Of a stretch of DNA of 64,000 nt, positions 7,781-17,548 are shown piece after piece. The DNA is taken from the NCBI RefSeq assembly GCF_002632485.1, contig NZ_NIBU01000008.1:1-64000 (forward strand), given 5' to 3'. The position numbers and the translations under genes are program-made. The stretch's first letter is position 1. The number at the start of each line of letters is the position of its first letter. The DNA is from Xenorhabdus innexi (GTDB taxonomy: Bacteria > Pseudomonadota > Gammaproteobacteria > Enterobacterales > Enterobacteriaceae). The notes beneath the pieces are model-generated. The model had not been told where the DNA came from. It saw only the letters and a list, made by a program, of their open reading frames with translations, and did no database searches.

Positions 7781-10678
7781 ATGGAAAAGACACCCGCTAC
7801 TAAAACGCAATCTGAGCCATCTCTCGATAAAACGTATAATCCGACAGAGATAGAGCAACCTCTTTACAATCACTGGGAAAAAAGTGGTTATTTCAAGCCG
7901 AATGATGATACCAGCCGTGAAAGCTTCTGCATCGTCATTCCGCCACCAAATGTAACCGGCAGCCTGCATATGGGGCACGCCTTCCAGCAGACTATCATGG
8001 ATACGATGGTGCGTTATCAGCGTATGCAGGGCAAAAACACCCTGTGGCAGGTCGGTACTGACCACGCCGGTATCGCAACACAAATGGTTGTTGAGCGCAA
8101 AATCGCAGCAGAAGAAAACAAAACCCGCTACGATTATGGCCGCGATGCCTTTATTGACAAGATTTGGCAATGGAAAGCGGAATCCGGTGGCACAATCACT
8201 AACCAGATGCGCCGTCTGGGTAACTCTGTGGATTGGGAGCGTGAACGCTTCACCATGGATGAGGGGTTATCAAAAGCCGTTAAAGAAGCCTTCGTTCGCA
8301 TGTATCAGGATGACCTGATTTATCGTGGCAAGCGTCTGGTTAACTGGGACCCGAAACTACGCACTGCAATTTCTGATATCGAAGTTGAAAACCGCGAAGT
8401 AAAAGGTTCAATGTGGTATCTGCGTTACCCATTAGCTGACGGTGCGAAAACAGCCGAAGGCAAAGATTACCTGATTGTTGCCACAACCCGCCCGGAAACA
8501 ATGCTGGGAGATACCGGTGTTGCCGTTAACCCGGAAGACCCGCGTTATAAAGATTTGATTGGCAAAGAAATCATTCTGCCGCTCGTCAACCGTCGTATTC
8601 CTATTGTCGGCGATGAACACGCCGATATGGAAAAAGGCACCGGCTGTGTGAAAATCACTCCGGCGCACGATTTCAATGACTATGAAGTTGGTAAGCGTCA
8701 CAGCCTGCCGATGATCAATATCTTGACACTCGATGGTGATATCCGCGAAGCCGCAGAAGTATTCAATACCAATGGTGAAGCCTCTGACGCTTACCCAACA
8801 GAGATCCCCGCTGAATATCGTGGCATGGAGCGTTTTGCTGCCCGTAAAGCTATCGTTGCTGAATTCGAGAAACTGGAGCTTCTGGTAGAAATCAAACCTC
8901 ATGATCTGACTGTTCCTTATGGTGATCGCGGCGGTGTAGTTATCGAACCAATGCTGACTGACCAGTGGTATGTCCGCACGGCTCCACTGGCAAAAGTGGC
9001 GATTGAAGCCGTTGAAAATGGCGATATCCAGTTCGTACCAAAACAGTACGAGAACATGTACTACTCTTGGATGCGTGATATTCAGGACTGGTGTATTTCC
9101 CGTCAATTGTGGTGGGGCCACCGCATTCCTGCATGGTATGACGCAGAAGGCAATGTCTATGTTGGTCGTGATGAAGAAGAAGTCCGTCGCGAAAACAATC
9201 TGGGTGCAGATATTACGCTGACTCAGGATGATGATGTACTGGATACCTGGTTCTCTTCCGGTCTGTGGACATTCTCCACTCTCGGCTGGCCTGAGCAGAC
9301 TGAAGCCCTGAAAACGTTCCATCCGACAGACGTGCTGGTCAGTGGCTTCGATATCATCTTCTTCTGGATTGCCCGCATGATCATGATGACCATGCACTTC
9401 ATCAAAGATGAAAATGGCAAGCCTCAGGTACCATTCAAGACGGTCTATATGACGGGTCTTATCCGCGATGAAGAAGGCCAGAAAATGTCTAAATCCAAAG
9501 GGAACGTTATCGACCCGCTGGATATGATTGATGGTATTCCGCTGGAAACTCTGCTGGAAAAACGCACCGGTAATATGATGCAGCCACAAATGGCTGAGAA
9601 AATCCGCAAGCGTACTGAAAAACAGTTCCCGGAAGGCATTGAAGCCCACGGCACTGACGCCCTGCGTTTCACCCTGGCGGCTCTGGCTTCTACCGGTCGT
9701 GATATTAACTGGGATATGAAGCGCCTACAGGGTTATCGCAACTTCTGTAATAAACTTTGGAACGCCAGCCGTTTCGTGCTGATGAACACCGAAGGACAGG
9801 ATTGTGGTCAGAATGGTGGTGAAATGTCACTGTCACTGGCAGATCGCTGGATTCTGGCGGAGTTCAACCAGACAGTAAAAGCCTACCGCGAAGCGCTGGA
9901 TACTTACCGTTTCGACATCGCTGCCAATATTCTTTACGAATTCACATGGAACCAATTCTGTGACTGGTATCTGGAACTGTCCAAACCAGCGATCAATAAA
10001 GGTACTGAAGCAGAAGTCCGCGCAGCGCGTCATACTCTGATTGAAGTGCTGGAAGGTCTGTTGCGTCTGGCTCATCCAATCATTCCATTCATCACCGAAA
10101 CCATCTGGCAACGCGTGAAAGTCGTTAAAGGTATTGATGCGGATACCATCATGCTGCAATCTTTCCCTGAGTTCGATCAGGCGAAGGTTGATGAGCTGGC
10201 GCTTAACGATCTGGAGTGGATTAAAGAAGCGATCATTGCGGTACGTAATATCCGTGCAGAAATGAACATCGCACCAAGCAAGCCACTGGAGGTTATGCTG
10301 CGGGATGCAAATGGCGATGCGCAACGCCGTGTAGCTGAAAACCTTACCTTCATTCAGGCAATGGGCCGTCTTTCCTCTGTTACCGTTCTGGCAACAGGAG
10401 AAGAAGCACCTGTTTCTGTGACCAAACTGATTGACGGAGCAGAAGTTCTGATCCCGATGGCTGGTCTGGTAGATAAGGATGCCGAACTGGCGCGTCTGGA
10501 TAAAGAAATCGAGAAACTGGATAAAGAAATCAGTGGCATCGAAGTCAAACTGTCCAATGAAGGGTTTGTCAGCCGAGCACCAGAAGCCGTTGTTGCCAAA
10601 GAACGTGAGCGTCTGGCGACAAACAACGCTGCTAAAGAAAAATTACTGGCACAAAAAGAGACTATTGCCGCCCTGTAA
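7781..10678 (+). CDS. valS: Valyl-tRNA synthetase
   Basis: A 965-residue class I synthetase that charges tRNA-Val. It shows HMGH (residues 63-66) and KMSKS (about 568) in the catalytic domain. The editing domain in between contains [15 protein letters not shown]. The C-terminal anticodon-binding helical domain ends in a coiled coil ([19 protein letters not shown]). The N-terminus carries roughly a dozen extra residues compared with E. coli ([12 protein letters not shown] after MEKTP), apparently an unstructured extension. A strong terminator follows. Confidence 0.98.
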   Translation: MEKTPATKTQSEPSLDKTYNPTEIEQPLYNHWEKSGYFKPNDDTSRESFCIVIPPPNVTGSLHMGHAFQQTIMDTMVRYQRMQGKNTLWQVGTDHAGIATQMVVERKIAAEENKTRYDYGRDAFIDKIWQWKAESGGTITNQMRRLGNSVDWERERFTMDEGLSKAVKEAFVRMYQDDLIYRGKRLVNWDPKLRTAISDIEVENREVKGSMWYLRYPLADGAKTAEGKDYLIVATTRPETMLGDTGVAVNPEDPRYKDLIGKEIILPLVNRRIPIVGDEHADMEKGTGCVKITPAHDFNDYEVGKRHSLPMINILTLDGDIREAAEVFNTNGEASDAYPTEIPAEYRGMERFAARKAIVAEFEKLELLVEIKPHDLTVPYGDRGGVVIEPMLTDQWYVRTAPLAKVAIEAVENGDIQFVPKQYENMYYSWMRDIQDWCISRQLWWGHRIPAWYDAEGNVYVGRDEEEVRRENNLGADITLTQDDDVLDTWFSSGLWTFSTLGWPEQTEALKTFHPTDVLVSGFDIIFFWIARMIMMTMHFIKDENGKPQVPFKTVYMTGLIRDEEGQKMSKSKGNVIDPLDMIDGIPLETLLEKRTGNMMQPQMAEKIRKRTEKQFPEGIEAHGTDALRFTLAALASTGRDINWDMKRLQGYRNFCNKLWNASRFVLMNTEGQDCGQNGGEMSLSLADRWILAEFNQTVKAYREALDTYRFDIAANILYEFTWNQFCDWYLELSKPAINKGTEAEVRAARHTLIEVLEGLLRLAHPIIPFITETIWQRVKVVKGIDADTIMLQSFPEFDQAKVDELALNDLEWIKEAIIAVRNIRAEMNIAPSKPLEVMLRDANGDAQRRVAENLTFIQAMGRLSSVTVLATGEEAPVSVTKLIDGAEVLIPMAGLVDKDAELARLDKEIEKLDKEISGIEVKLSNEGFVSRAPEAVVAKERERLATNNAAKEKLLAQKETIAAL

Positions 10679-10696
10679 TATCTTCTGAATAACATT

Positions 10697-10728
10697 AAGC
10701 CACTACAAAAAATGTAGTGGCTTTTTTT
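10697..10728 (+). terminator. Rho-independent terminator after valS
   Basis: AAGCCACTAC (10697-10706) pairs with GTAGTGGCTT (10714-10723), and the 3' arm runs straight into a T-run. It ends the holC-valS unit just before the converging accessory operon. Confidence 0.92.
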
Positions 10729-10733
10729 GCCTG

Positions 10734-11735
10734 TCAACTATTCGGATAGAATACATCAACATGAATATAATCTTCATGCAGTTGATAATTCTCTTTTAAT
10801 AACTCAGACATATCATTAATCATATTGGGAGAGCCACACATATAGACTTCTATTTCATCCTTCAGGCCAATTTCTTTTTTAAAAATATCCTGCACATATC
10901 CATAATGGATACCAGAACAAACTTCTTCATCTGACCGTGATAACGCCATATGGAAATGGAAATTTCCCAGTGTATTTTGCCAATTATCGACAATCTCAGA
11001 AAAATAGTGATCGGCCTTTCGCCTTCCTCCCCAAAAAAGATGAATATTTCGCTCATTGAACATACCAGATTCTATTATGGATTTTATCGGAGCAAACCCT
11101 GTTCCTGTCGCAACAAAAACAATATCCCTCTCTTCCTCATGATAGCCAGAAATAAAGTCACCATAAGGCCCGTATATCCACAATACATCATTGACTGTAA
11201 GTTTTTCACAAATCAGGTCTGAAAAAACACCATTTTTATTCTTAGCGACATGAATCTCAACATATCCATCATCTTTCGGAATATTAGCAATAGAATAATA
11301 CCGGTATTTTCCATTGGGGACTTCTATCCCAATATATTGCCCCGGAGTAAAATTCATCTTAGATCTTTTTGATAAGTTGAATCTTATAACCGTAATTCCG
11401 GGGGATCTTTTTATGTCACATATAACAGCCCCTTCTTTGGCATTTGAAATAACATTATTATCACCATCCGCCTCACAAACAATATTGCTTTTGGCAATAG
11501 CGCAACATGGCAAAAAGTAATTGTCATCTAATTCTTTTTTTGTTAATCCAATTTTATTTCCGACCGTATATTCTACATCACCGGATAATAATTTTAACTT
11601 ACAGACCCGGCAGGCTCCCAACCGACAACCATTTTTTAAAGAGTGTCCGTTAAGCTCAGCCTGTTCTAATATAGTCAGGTTTTCATCAGAAAAGAATTCG
11701 ATCTCAGCTTTATTAATTCTAACAGTATGTTTCAT
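10734..11735 (-). CDS. 2Fe-2S ferredoxin / FAD / NAD(P)H oxidoreductase
   Basis: A 333-residue electron-transfer protein with three modules. An N-terminal plant-type ferredoxin domain has cluster cysteines C37, C42, C45 and C77. An FAD-binding barrel carries RYYSIAN near residue 145. A C-terminal NAD(P)-binding domain has VFVATGTGFAPIKSI (about 207-221) and MCGSPNMI. This is the domain order of CDP-glucoseen reductase (AscD) and of oxygenase reductase components such as BenC, so it should pass electrons from NAD(P)H to a partner iron enzyme. It is the last gene of the five-gene operon, 13 bases after the TIM-barrel gene. No oxygenase is encoded nearby, so its acceptor is either the TIM-barrel protein or something elsewhere. 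Confidence 0.8.
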   Translation of the reverse strand: MKHTVRINKAEIEFFSDENLTILEQAELNGHSLKNGCRLGACRVCKLKLLSGDVEYTVGNKIGLTKKELDDNYFLPCCAIAKSNIVCEADGDNNVISNAKEGAVICDIKRSPGITVIRFNLSKRSKMNFTPGQYIGIEVPNGKYRYYSIANIPKDDGYVEIHVAKNKNGVFSDLICEKLTVNDVLWIYGPYGDFISGYHEEERDIVFVATGTGFAPIKSIIESGMFNERNIHLFWGGRRKADHYFSEIVDNWQNTLGNFHFHMALSRSDEEVCSGIHYGYVQDIFKKEIGLKDEIEVYMCGSPNMINDMSELLKENYQLHEDYIHVDVFYPNS

Positions 11736-11748
11736 ATTACAATTAAAA

Positions 11749-12636
11749 TCATTCCATACTATTCAGGCATTCAACATATTTCTTCCCTGCGGCAATAAAC
11801 TCTTCAGGTGAAAAACCACCGCCTGATTCTTCAATAATAAAATTCCCTTGATAGCCTTCACTCACCATATAGGATAATACTTTGTGGTAATCAAAGTTGC
11901 CTTCATCTAGCGGTAAGTGAACATGTTCACCATTCAGCACATCATTGAAGTGTGCATTTTTGATGTAGGGAAGAATTCTTTTTAATGTTTCATTATATTC
12001 TCTGGTACTGTTTTTATGCATAAATGATTCAAAATGCACGATATCCAACGTCAGGAAAACACCATACTGATGGCATAAAATTTCATGTTGCTCATGACTT
12101 AGCACAATATACTTTTCTCTATCACTTCCGGTATTTTCCAGCAGGATTGTCATACCATTTTCTTTTGCAACTGCGGATAATTTCTCGATAGATTTAGACA
12201 ACTGCTGAAAGTCAAAATCAGATATCCCATTATCATCAAACTCCAGATAACCGGGATGAATAGTAATATACTCAGCACCAATTTTCTTCGCTTCATAAAT
12301 GAACGATTCAAGATAATCAACAGCAATAATCCTGTCCAACTCTTCACCATTCGCAATATCTGTTTTTATACCGATATAAGGCGCATGGACAGAATAATAA
12401 AGACCATTATCTTCTTTTAACTTATTTAATACAGTAACTTTCTCATTCCATTTCTCAGGATGATAATCAATTAAATCTCTTAGTTCTTTTTCAAACTCAA
12501 TTTCAATTCTCTTAAAATCTTTACTTAATTGTTCAACCAAAATATCTATATCTGCCGGATTTTCAAAAATGTTTGTTGAAAAACCTATGTTTTGAGAAAA
12601 ACGGTGCTGAGAAAAACTGTTTTGAGAAAAATGCAT
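11749..12636 (-). CDS. Xylose-isomerase-like TIM-barrel enzyme
   Basis: A 295-residue protein of the AP endonuclease 2 / sugar phosphate isomerase-epimerase superfamily. Metal-site signatures appear at the ends of successive strands: YSVHAPY, EYITIHPGYLE, MTILLENTGS, VFLTLDIVHF, IKNAHFNDV with HLPLDEG, and NFIIEESGG. Members are metal-dependent isomerases, epimerases, dehydratases or oxygenases, so the reaction cannot be read from the fold. The N-terminus (MHFSQNSFSQHRFSQN) is a short repeat; translation could instead begin further inside, but no better start is visible. It lies 11 bases after the synthase-like gene and 13 before the reductase. Confidence 0.78.
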   Translation of the reverse strand: MHFSQNSFSQHRFSQNIGFSTNIFENPADIDILVEQLSKDFKRIEIEFEKELRDLIDYHPEKWNEKVTVLNKLKEDNGLYYSVHAPYIGIKTDIANGEELDRIIAVDYLESFIYEAKKIGAEYITIHPGYLEFDDNGISDFDFQQLSKSIEKLSAVAKENGMTILLENTGSDREKYIVLSHEQHEILCHQYGVFLTLDIVHFESFMHKNSTREYNETLKRILPYIKNAHFNDVLNGEHVHLPLDEGNFDYHKVLSYMVSEGYQGNFIIEESGGGFSPEEFIAAGKKYVECLNSME

Positions 12637-12647
12637 AACTATTCCTA

Positions 12648-13673
12648 TTAAATATCTTGCTGAGAAATTTTACTGCTTGATAGTCTGTTAAAATAAAATT
12701 TTCTTTCCAACCCTAATGTATCAGGATTGATAAATTCGTAAGTCTCAGGGAATTTCTTAATCCCATTTTGATGAATACCTGCACAGGTTGAAAATGCATA
12801 CTCACCTAATAAGGGTTTATTCGGATGAGGCAGTTTATTTATGATTTCATAATAAAAATTACATAGGTCAATGAGATCTTTCATATCAATATCTGCTTTA
12901 AACCTATTTTTGTATTCACTTCTATAAGAGAGAATTGCCATGATTTCTTCAAATGAAGCATTACCACAGCGCTCTCCGACACCTCCCAATGTCACCTGTA
13001 CTTCATCGGCTCCGGCATCCATTGCACTGATTGAGTTAGCAACTGCCAACCCTAAGTCATTGTGACAATGTACAGAAAGCCGTATATTTGGAAACTTATT
13101 TTTAAAATAGCTAATAAGATTACTTATATATAGTGGTGTGGCACAGCCTGTTGTATCTGCAAAGCAGATATCATTGACATGATAAGATGCCAATAACTCA
13201 ATTTTCTCTTCTAAAAGGTCGAAGCTTCCCCTTGATGAGTCTTCTAAAATAGCTGATATTTTACCTGTATAATCACTATTAGCTATATATTCCAAAGAGT
13301 CTTTCAGCATTAATAATATACTGTCTTTGGTGGAGTCAAACTTTTTTCTGATATGTATTTCTGAACCAACACACAGCAAGTTTAATTTAGTTTTTTTAAA
13401 TCGGCTTAAAGCTAAAATTGTTCTTTTAATATCATCTGGTTTTAATCGGCATAAAGAAGCAATATAGGTATCTTTGAAGTTTATATTAGATGATGCAGCT
13501 TCATAAAAAAATCTTTCGCTATTCTCATCTGTTACCATGCCAATTTCTATAGTATCAACACCTAAATCAATTAAACGTGGTAACAACTTCAACTTTTTTT
13601 CATTCGAGAGTAAATACCCAATCCCCTGCTCACCATCTCTCAATGTTGTATCAAAAAAACATATTTTTTTCAT
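12648..13673 (-). CDS. DRE-TIM acyltransferase (2-isopropylmalate / homocitrate synthase-like)
   Basis: A 341-residue Claisen-condensing enzyme of the LeuA/NifV/citramalate synthase family. It shows DTTLRDGEQ (residues 8-16), the metal site VHCHNDLGLAVAN (about 201-213), GGVGERCGN and the catalytic CAGIHQNG near residue 308. It is only the barrel plus a short linker; the LeuA C-terminal allosteric domain (about 130 residues) is absent, so leucine feedback is not expected. The family joins acetyl-CoA to a 2-oxo acid, giving a chain-extended precursor. The start overlaps azlD by 23 bases. With AzlCD upstream, the 2-oxo acid may be related to branched-chain amino acid metabolism (inference). Confidence 0.82.
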   Translation of the reverse strand: MKKICFFDTTLRDGEQGIGYLLSNEKKLKLLPRLIDLGVDTIEIGMVTDENSERFFYEAASSNINFKDTYIASLCRLKPDDIKRTILALSRFKKTKLNLLCVGSEIHIRKKFDSTKDSILLMLKDSLEYIANSDYTGKISAILEDSSRGSFDLLEEKIELLASYHVNDICFADTTGCATPLYISNLISYFKNKFPNIRLSVHCHNDLGLAVANSISAMDAGADEVQVTLGGVGERCGNASFEEIMAILSYRSEYKNRFKADIDMKDLIDLCNFYYEIINKLPHPNKPLLGEYAFSTCAGIHQNGIKKFPETYEFINPDTLGLERKFYFNRLSSSKISQQDI

Positions 13674-13995
13674 TCACCCACCATGATATTAATGTAAATA
13701 AAACAGATGATATAATTAAGCTCTTCAATATAGAGCCTGTGTGTTTACTGATAAAATAAGCGGTTAAAACAGTAATAATTGCAAGAGCATAATTAATTTC
13801 AAAATGATTAATTAACTCGCTAATCTTTATATTACCAAGAGAGATATTTACAATAATACTTCCAAGTATGAAACAGACTGAATAATCTAAAGATGTAATC
13901 AGAAACCCATCTTTTTTGATTTTTTTGTTACCCATTAAGAATGGTATCACCCTCAGAAGGTAACTTATTGCTCCCATCAACAATATCATAATCAT
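13651..13995 (-). CDS. azlD: AzlD-type branched-chain amino acid exporter small subunit
   Basis: A 114-residue protein with four hydrophobic segments and the AzlD family layout. It opens with a short helix and SYLLRVIPFLMG (about residues 11-22) and ends in a hydrophobic helix and a short hydrophilic tail. AzlD (YgaH in E. coli) pairs with AzlC (YgaZ) to export valine-like amino acids and analogues such as azaleucine. Its start is 2 bases after the azlC stop, and its end overlaps the synthase-like gene, which indicates a single coupled message. Confidence 0.82.
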   Translation of the reverse strand: MIMILLMGAISYLLRVIPFLMGNKKIKKDGFLITSLDYSVCFILGSIIVNISLGNIKISELINHFEINYALAIITVLTAYFISKHTGSILKSLIISSVLFTLISWWVNEKNMFF

Positions 13996-13997
13996 AT

Positions 13998-14699
13998 TCA
14001 GACTCTCTTTTTAATTTTTAATTCATAAAATGCGATGCACATTCCAACCATAATGGGTATCGCTATATCCATAAGCTGAATATTTAATTCATTTATAAAT
14101 GGCGCACATAATCCCCCAATCAACGTAGCAAAAACGGACAAATCTTTTCCGGCCCGTTTAGCGGTAAGAGACGAAAAATGGATCGGAATTAACATCACCA
14201 GAAAAAGAGAGATTGAATCATAATTCAGGTAGCCTGAGGATACATACCCCAATAGTGTCGCAAAGACAGCAATAATAAAACTAGGGATGGATACACCCAG
14301 ATAATAATTAAACTGTGCTTTTCCTTCAGGGATCTTCTCCGAGACTAAATGAGCGTGAGTTACAGTGTATGTACTGGCGCTGAATGCCAACATTGACACA
14401 ACTACCTGGCTTTTCGGAATGCCCTGAAAATACTGTGACATCACCATCGACATCAGAAAGAAACGAAAGTTAATGATCAGGGTTAATATTATCACTGATA
14501 AAAATGCGCCATCAGCAAGATAATTAATTACAGCAACCTGCAAAGGTGCAGCAAAAGTGAATACAGACCCTACCATTGTCTCTATTAATGAGATTCCTTT
14601 ATTTTGATACAGAGCACCTACAGATGCAAAAATGAGGAAAAAAGAGATACAGACAGGTAATGAATCTAACATTCCTTTTCTGAATAAGGAGTTTTGCAT
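13998..14699 (-). CDS. azlC: AzlC-type branched-chain amino acid exporter large subunit
   Basis: A 233-residue inner-membrane protein of the AzlC/YgaZ family. The N-terminal GMLDSLPVCISFFLIFASVGAL, APLQVAVINY and the NFRFFLMSMVMS segment are characteristic. Several hydrophobic helices run to a basic C-terminus (KIKKRV). It is the first gene of the five-gene operon. Its ribosome site is poor: the bases before the ATG (TTGGTGCTC) can pair with an upstream element described under the 14700-15139 region. Confidence 0.85.
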   Translation of the reverse strand: MQNSLFRKGMLDSLPVCISFFLIFASVGALYQNKGISLIETMVGSVFTFAAPLQVAVINYLADGAFLSVIILTLIINFRFFLMSMVMSQYFQGIPKSQVVVSMLAFSASTYTVTHAHLVSEKIPEGKAQFNYYLGVSIPSFIIAVFATLLGYVSSGYLNYDSISLFLVMLIPIHFSSLTAKRAGKDLSVFATLIGGLCAPFINELNIQLMDIAIPIMVGMCIAFYELKIKKRV

Positions 14700-15139
14700 T
14701 GAGCACCAACTTTTAATATCAATAAATTCATATCTAAAATCACGACATGAAAAAACATTACATTAAAAAAAATGGTGCTTCAATGTTTTTGATACCACCT
14801 AGTTGAGAACAATTATTATTAATGCTATATACGTATTTAATTCTTTTTCTTTAATATTAATTGAACATTTAAACAGCCAAAACAAAGTCCATAAAAATCA
14901 ACCAGATAAACAAATTAAAAATAAATTGTGTTTTTTTAAAATTATTTCTCTACTGTCAAAAAATGGAATTAATCAACATTAGTTACAAGAACAGGTATAA
15001 ACTATTAATTTTATCCGTATATTCCCATATGGAAATTAAAATACAACATATAATTTCATATTATATATAAATGATTGGGACTAAAAAAACCGTCATGTAT
15101 CATGGTTTGAAAATAACTCTCACTATTAAAGAAGGTAAA
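14700..15139. promoter_or_regulatory. AT-rich divergent regulatory region with possible azlC leader structure
   Basis: The 440 bases separate the leftward azlC operon from the rightward ABC transporter. On the minus strand a GGTGG (complement of 14795-14799) could pair weakly with GCACC, which runs into an A then eight Ts (complement of 14764-14779), like a terminator. The same AGCACCA (complement of 14773-14779) can instead pair with TGGTGCT just before the azlC ATG (complement of 14702-14708). These two pairings exclude each other, as in attenuators. No leader peptide or sensor domain is evident. The frame upstream of the binding-protein start (15071-15139) is not believed to be translated. 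Confidence 0.35.
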
Positions 15140-15913
15140 ATGAAAACTCTACACAAGATATTATTGGCTGGAATTATCCAACTTTGCTTTACACACTTAA
15201 CTTATGCAGAATCGACTCTGAATAAGATCCAATCTTCGGGTGTATTTAAAATAGGAACAGAAGGCGCTTATGCGCCATTCAGTTATCACGACACTTCAGG
15301 GAAATTAACCGGGTTTGATGTGGAAATCGGCCGTGAAATTGCCCGGCGAATGAAAGTAGAACCTGAATTTATTGAGGGTAAATGGGATGGGCTGATTGCA
15401 GGTCTGGATGCCGGGCGCTCAGATGCGGTTATGAACCAGATTGCCATTACTCCCGAACGCCAGAAAAAATATATTTTTTCCCTGCCCTATGTAATTTCAG
15501 AAGCAGTCCTGATTACCAAAACCGATAACAATACCATTAAAACGTTTAATGATTTAAAAGGCAGAACCTCTGCCCATACTTTAACCAATAACTTTGCCCA
15601 GATTGCCCGCCAACACGGTGCAGAAATTATCGGCACCAATGGTTTTAATCAGGAAATTGAGCTTGTCAGTACGGGGCGTGCAGATGCAACCATCAACGAT
15701 AAGCTGTCTTATCTCGACTATAAAAAACACCGCCCGGAAGCACCGGTAAAAATTGTAGCAGCCGATACTAATGCGGCACAGACTGCCGTGCTCCTGCGCA
15801 AAAACGATACCGAGCTAAAGGCCGCAGTTGATAAAGCGATTACGGAGATCAACGCTGACGGCACTTATCAGCGCATCTGGGATAAGTATTTTATGTCCTC
15901 ACTTATACACTAG
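15140..15913 (+). CDS. Polar amino acid ABC transporter, periplasmic binding protein (copy 1)
   Basis: A 257-residue family 3 solute-binding protein. The signal peptide is MKTLHKILLAGIIQLCFTHL followed by TYA and cleavage before ESTL. The mature protein has the family signatures GTEGAYAPFSYHD, GFDVEIGREIARRM and WDGLIAGLDAGRSDAV. I chose the ATG at 15140, not 15071, because AGAAGG precedes it and the signal peptide then starts the protein. It is about two-thirds identical by eye to the binding protein at 17549-18322. The combination resembles cystine/His/Arg-type uptake systems; the substrate cannot be read. Confidence 0.88.
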   Translation: MKTLHKILLAGIIQLCFTHLTYAESTLNKIQSSGVFKIGTEGAYAPFSYHDTSGKLTGFDVEIGREIARRMKVEPEFIEGKWDGLIAGLDAGRSDAVMNQIAITPERQKKYIFSLPYVISEAVLITKTDNNTIKTFNDLKGRTSAHTLTNNFAQIARQHGAEIIGTNGFNQEIELVSTGRADATINDKLSYLDYKKHRPEAPVKIVAADTNAAQTAVLLRKNDTELKAAVDKAITEINADGTYQRIWDKYFMSSLIH

Positions 15914-16052
15914 GATTTCAAGAGCCAACGCGAAAGACAGCGAGCGTATCAGTTCTAAGCTATAACTTTATTGTATATAACGATGTTCTCTTATTGCCAT
16001 ATCATCATTAAAACAAACTTATAAAAAATAAATACTTTTTTAGGAACGATAT

Positions 16053-16760
16053 ATGACACCATCCTGGCTCAGCTTAGCACTGGATTCTCTTTGGCCGATG
16101 ATTTACGCGGGTCTGACATTCACCATTCCCCTGACGCTGATCACATTTGCCCTTGGCCTTACGCTGGGGTTTATCGTAGCTCTGATAAGGCTTTACGGAC
16201 CTAAACCATTGGTTGCAGTCGTGCGTTTTTATGTCTGGCTGATCCGCGGAACACCATTATTGGTGCAACTGTTTCTGATATTTTATGCGCTGCCCAGCAT
16301 CGGCATTACTCTTGAAGCATTCACCTCTGCCGTGATTGGCTTTACTCTGAATGTCGGTGCTTACACTTCAGAAGTGATCCGGGCAGCCCTTAATTCGGTT
16401 CCTAAAGGGCAATGGGAGGCTTCCCACTCTATTGGTATGAGTTGGTGGCAATCCCTTCGTCGTATCATACTGCCACAAGCAGCAAGAGTGTCTATTCCGC
16501 CGCTGTCAAATACCTTTATTTCTCTGGTAAAAGATACCTCACTGGCTTCTGTCATTACCGTACCGGAAATGTTTCTGGCCGCTCAGCGCATCGCTGCTGT
16601 GACATACCAGCCTCTGATCCTGTACACCGAAGCAGCTATCCTTTATCTGCTCCTGAGTTCGCTGTTATCAGCACTGCAAACCCGTCTGGAAAACAAGTTC
16701 TCCCAGCAATACGCTAAAAACGGCAATAATAAGGAAGTCAAAAATGATTCAGCTCTCTAA
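16053..16760 (+). CDS. Polar amino acid ABC transporter permease
   Basis: A 235-residue HisMQ-family permease, close in character to the cystine permease TcyL (YecS). It has hydrophobic N-terminal helices, the VWLIRGTPLLVQLFLIFYALP segment split by the family Arg-Gly-Thr-Pro, and the ATPase-coupling loop EASHSIGMSWWQSLRRIILPQA. The start has AGGA about 8 bases upstream. The end overlaps the ATPase gene by 17 bases. The 139-base gap before it carries a possible scar of an intergenic repeat (from about 15914). Confidence 0.9.
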   Translation: MTPSWLSLALDSLWPMIYAGLTFTIPLTLITFALGLTLGFIVALIRLYGPKPLVAVVRFYVWLIRGTPLLVQLFLIFYALPSIGITLEAFTSAVIGFTLNVGAYTSEVIRAALNSVPKGQWEASHSIGMSWWQSLRRIILPQAARVSIPPLSNTFISLVKDTSLASVITVPEMFLAAQRIAAVTYQPLILYTEAAILYLLLSSLLSALQTRLENKFSQQYAKNGNNKEVKNDSAL

Positions 16761-17508
16761 CATTGAAAAAAGTTTCGACGGACAAAAGGTGCTGAAAAAC
16801 ATTAACCTGACCATAAAGGAAGGTAGTCTGACTGCCCTTATCGGGCCTTCCGGCAGTGGGAAAAGCACCCTGTTACGCTGCATTAATCTGCTGGAAATTC
16901 CACAGGCTGGTCAATTGATGCTGGGTAAAGAAAAAATCACTTTTACCGGCAAAGAGCGGCTTTCCCATAAAGAGATCCAGCGCTTTAGTCTGCAAACCGG
17001 AATGGTATTCCAGAATTTCCAGCTTTTCCCCCATCTCACTGTGATTGAGAACATCATGGAAGGGCTGATTTGGGTACAGAAATGGCCTCGTGAACGTGCC
17101 AGAGAGCGGGCTATGGAGTTACTGGAAAAAGTCGATATGTCCCATAAAGCAGATGTATGGCCAACCACATTATCCGGTGGTCAACAGCAGCGGGTTGCAA
17201 TCGCCAGAGCGATGGCTCCATCACCAAAAGTATTATTATGTGACGAACCAACTTCAGCACTTGATCCTGAACTATCGAAAGAAGTCGTCTCAGTACTGAA
17301 ACAACTGGCAGATGAAGGAACAACAATGTTAATGGCAACGCACGATCTGCGTCTGGCCGCTAATCTTGCCCATGATGTTATCTTTCTCGAGTTTGGGGAG
17401 ATTATCGAATCGGGAAGCGCCAAACATATGTTTACCCGCCCGGATCACCAGCGCACCGTCGAGTTTGTTTCAACGCTGACAGAAACTTTACCGGACTGGC
17501 AAATATAG
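16744..17508 (+). CDS. Polar amino acid ABC transporter ATPase
   Basis: A 254-residue ABC ATPase with Walker A GPSGSGKST (about 34-42), Q-loop VFQNFQLFPHLT, signature LSGGQQQR, Walker B VLLCDEPTSALDPE and the switch His in MATHDLRLA. It is of the HisP/GlnQ/TcyN type. Its start overlaps the permease by 17 bases, so the subunits are translationally coupled. It energises uptake of a polar amino acid delivered by one or both binding proteins in this operon. Confidence 0.93.
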   Translation: MIQLSNIEKSFDGQKVLKNINLTIKEGSLTALIGPSGSGKSTLLRCINLLEIPQAGQLMLGKEKITFTGKERLSHKEIQRFSLQTGMVFQNFQLFPHLTVIENIMEGLIWVQKWPRERARERAMELLEKVDMSHKADVWPTTLSGGQQQRVAIARAMAPSPKVLLCDEPTSALDPELSKEVVSVLKQLADEGTTMLMATHDLRLAANLAHDVIFLEFGEIIESGSAKHMFTRPDHQRTVEFVSTLTETLPDWQI

Positions 17509-17548
17509 CGAGCCACAACATTTTTAGTTAAACAATTCGGAGAACATA

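Noticed and set aside
8432-9649. 405-codon open frame on the minus strand inside valS
   Set aside because: It is an antisense shadow of a highly conserved synthetase gene; no family motif, and it lies wholly within valS.
10950-11811. Plus-strand frames opposite the reductase and TIM-barrel genes
   Set aside because: Antisense to well-supported domain-containing genes, with no recognisable motifs.
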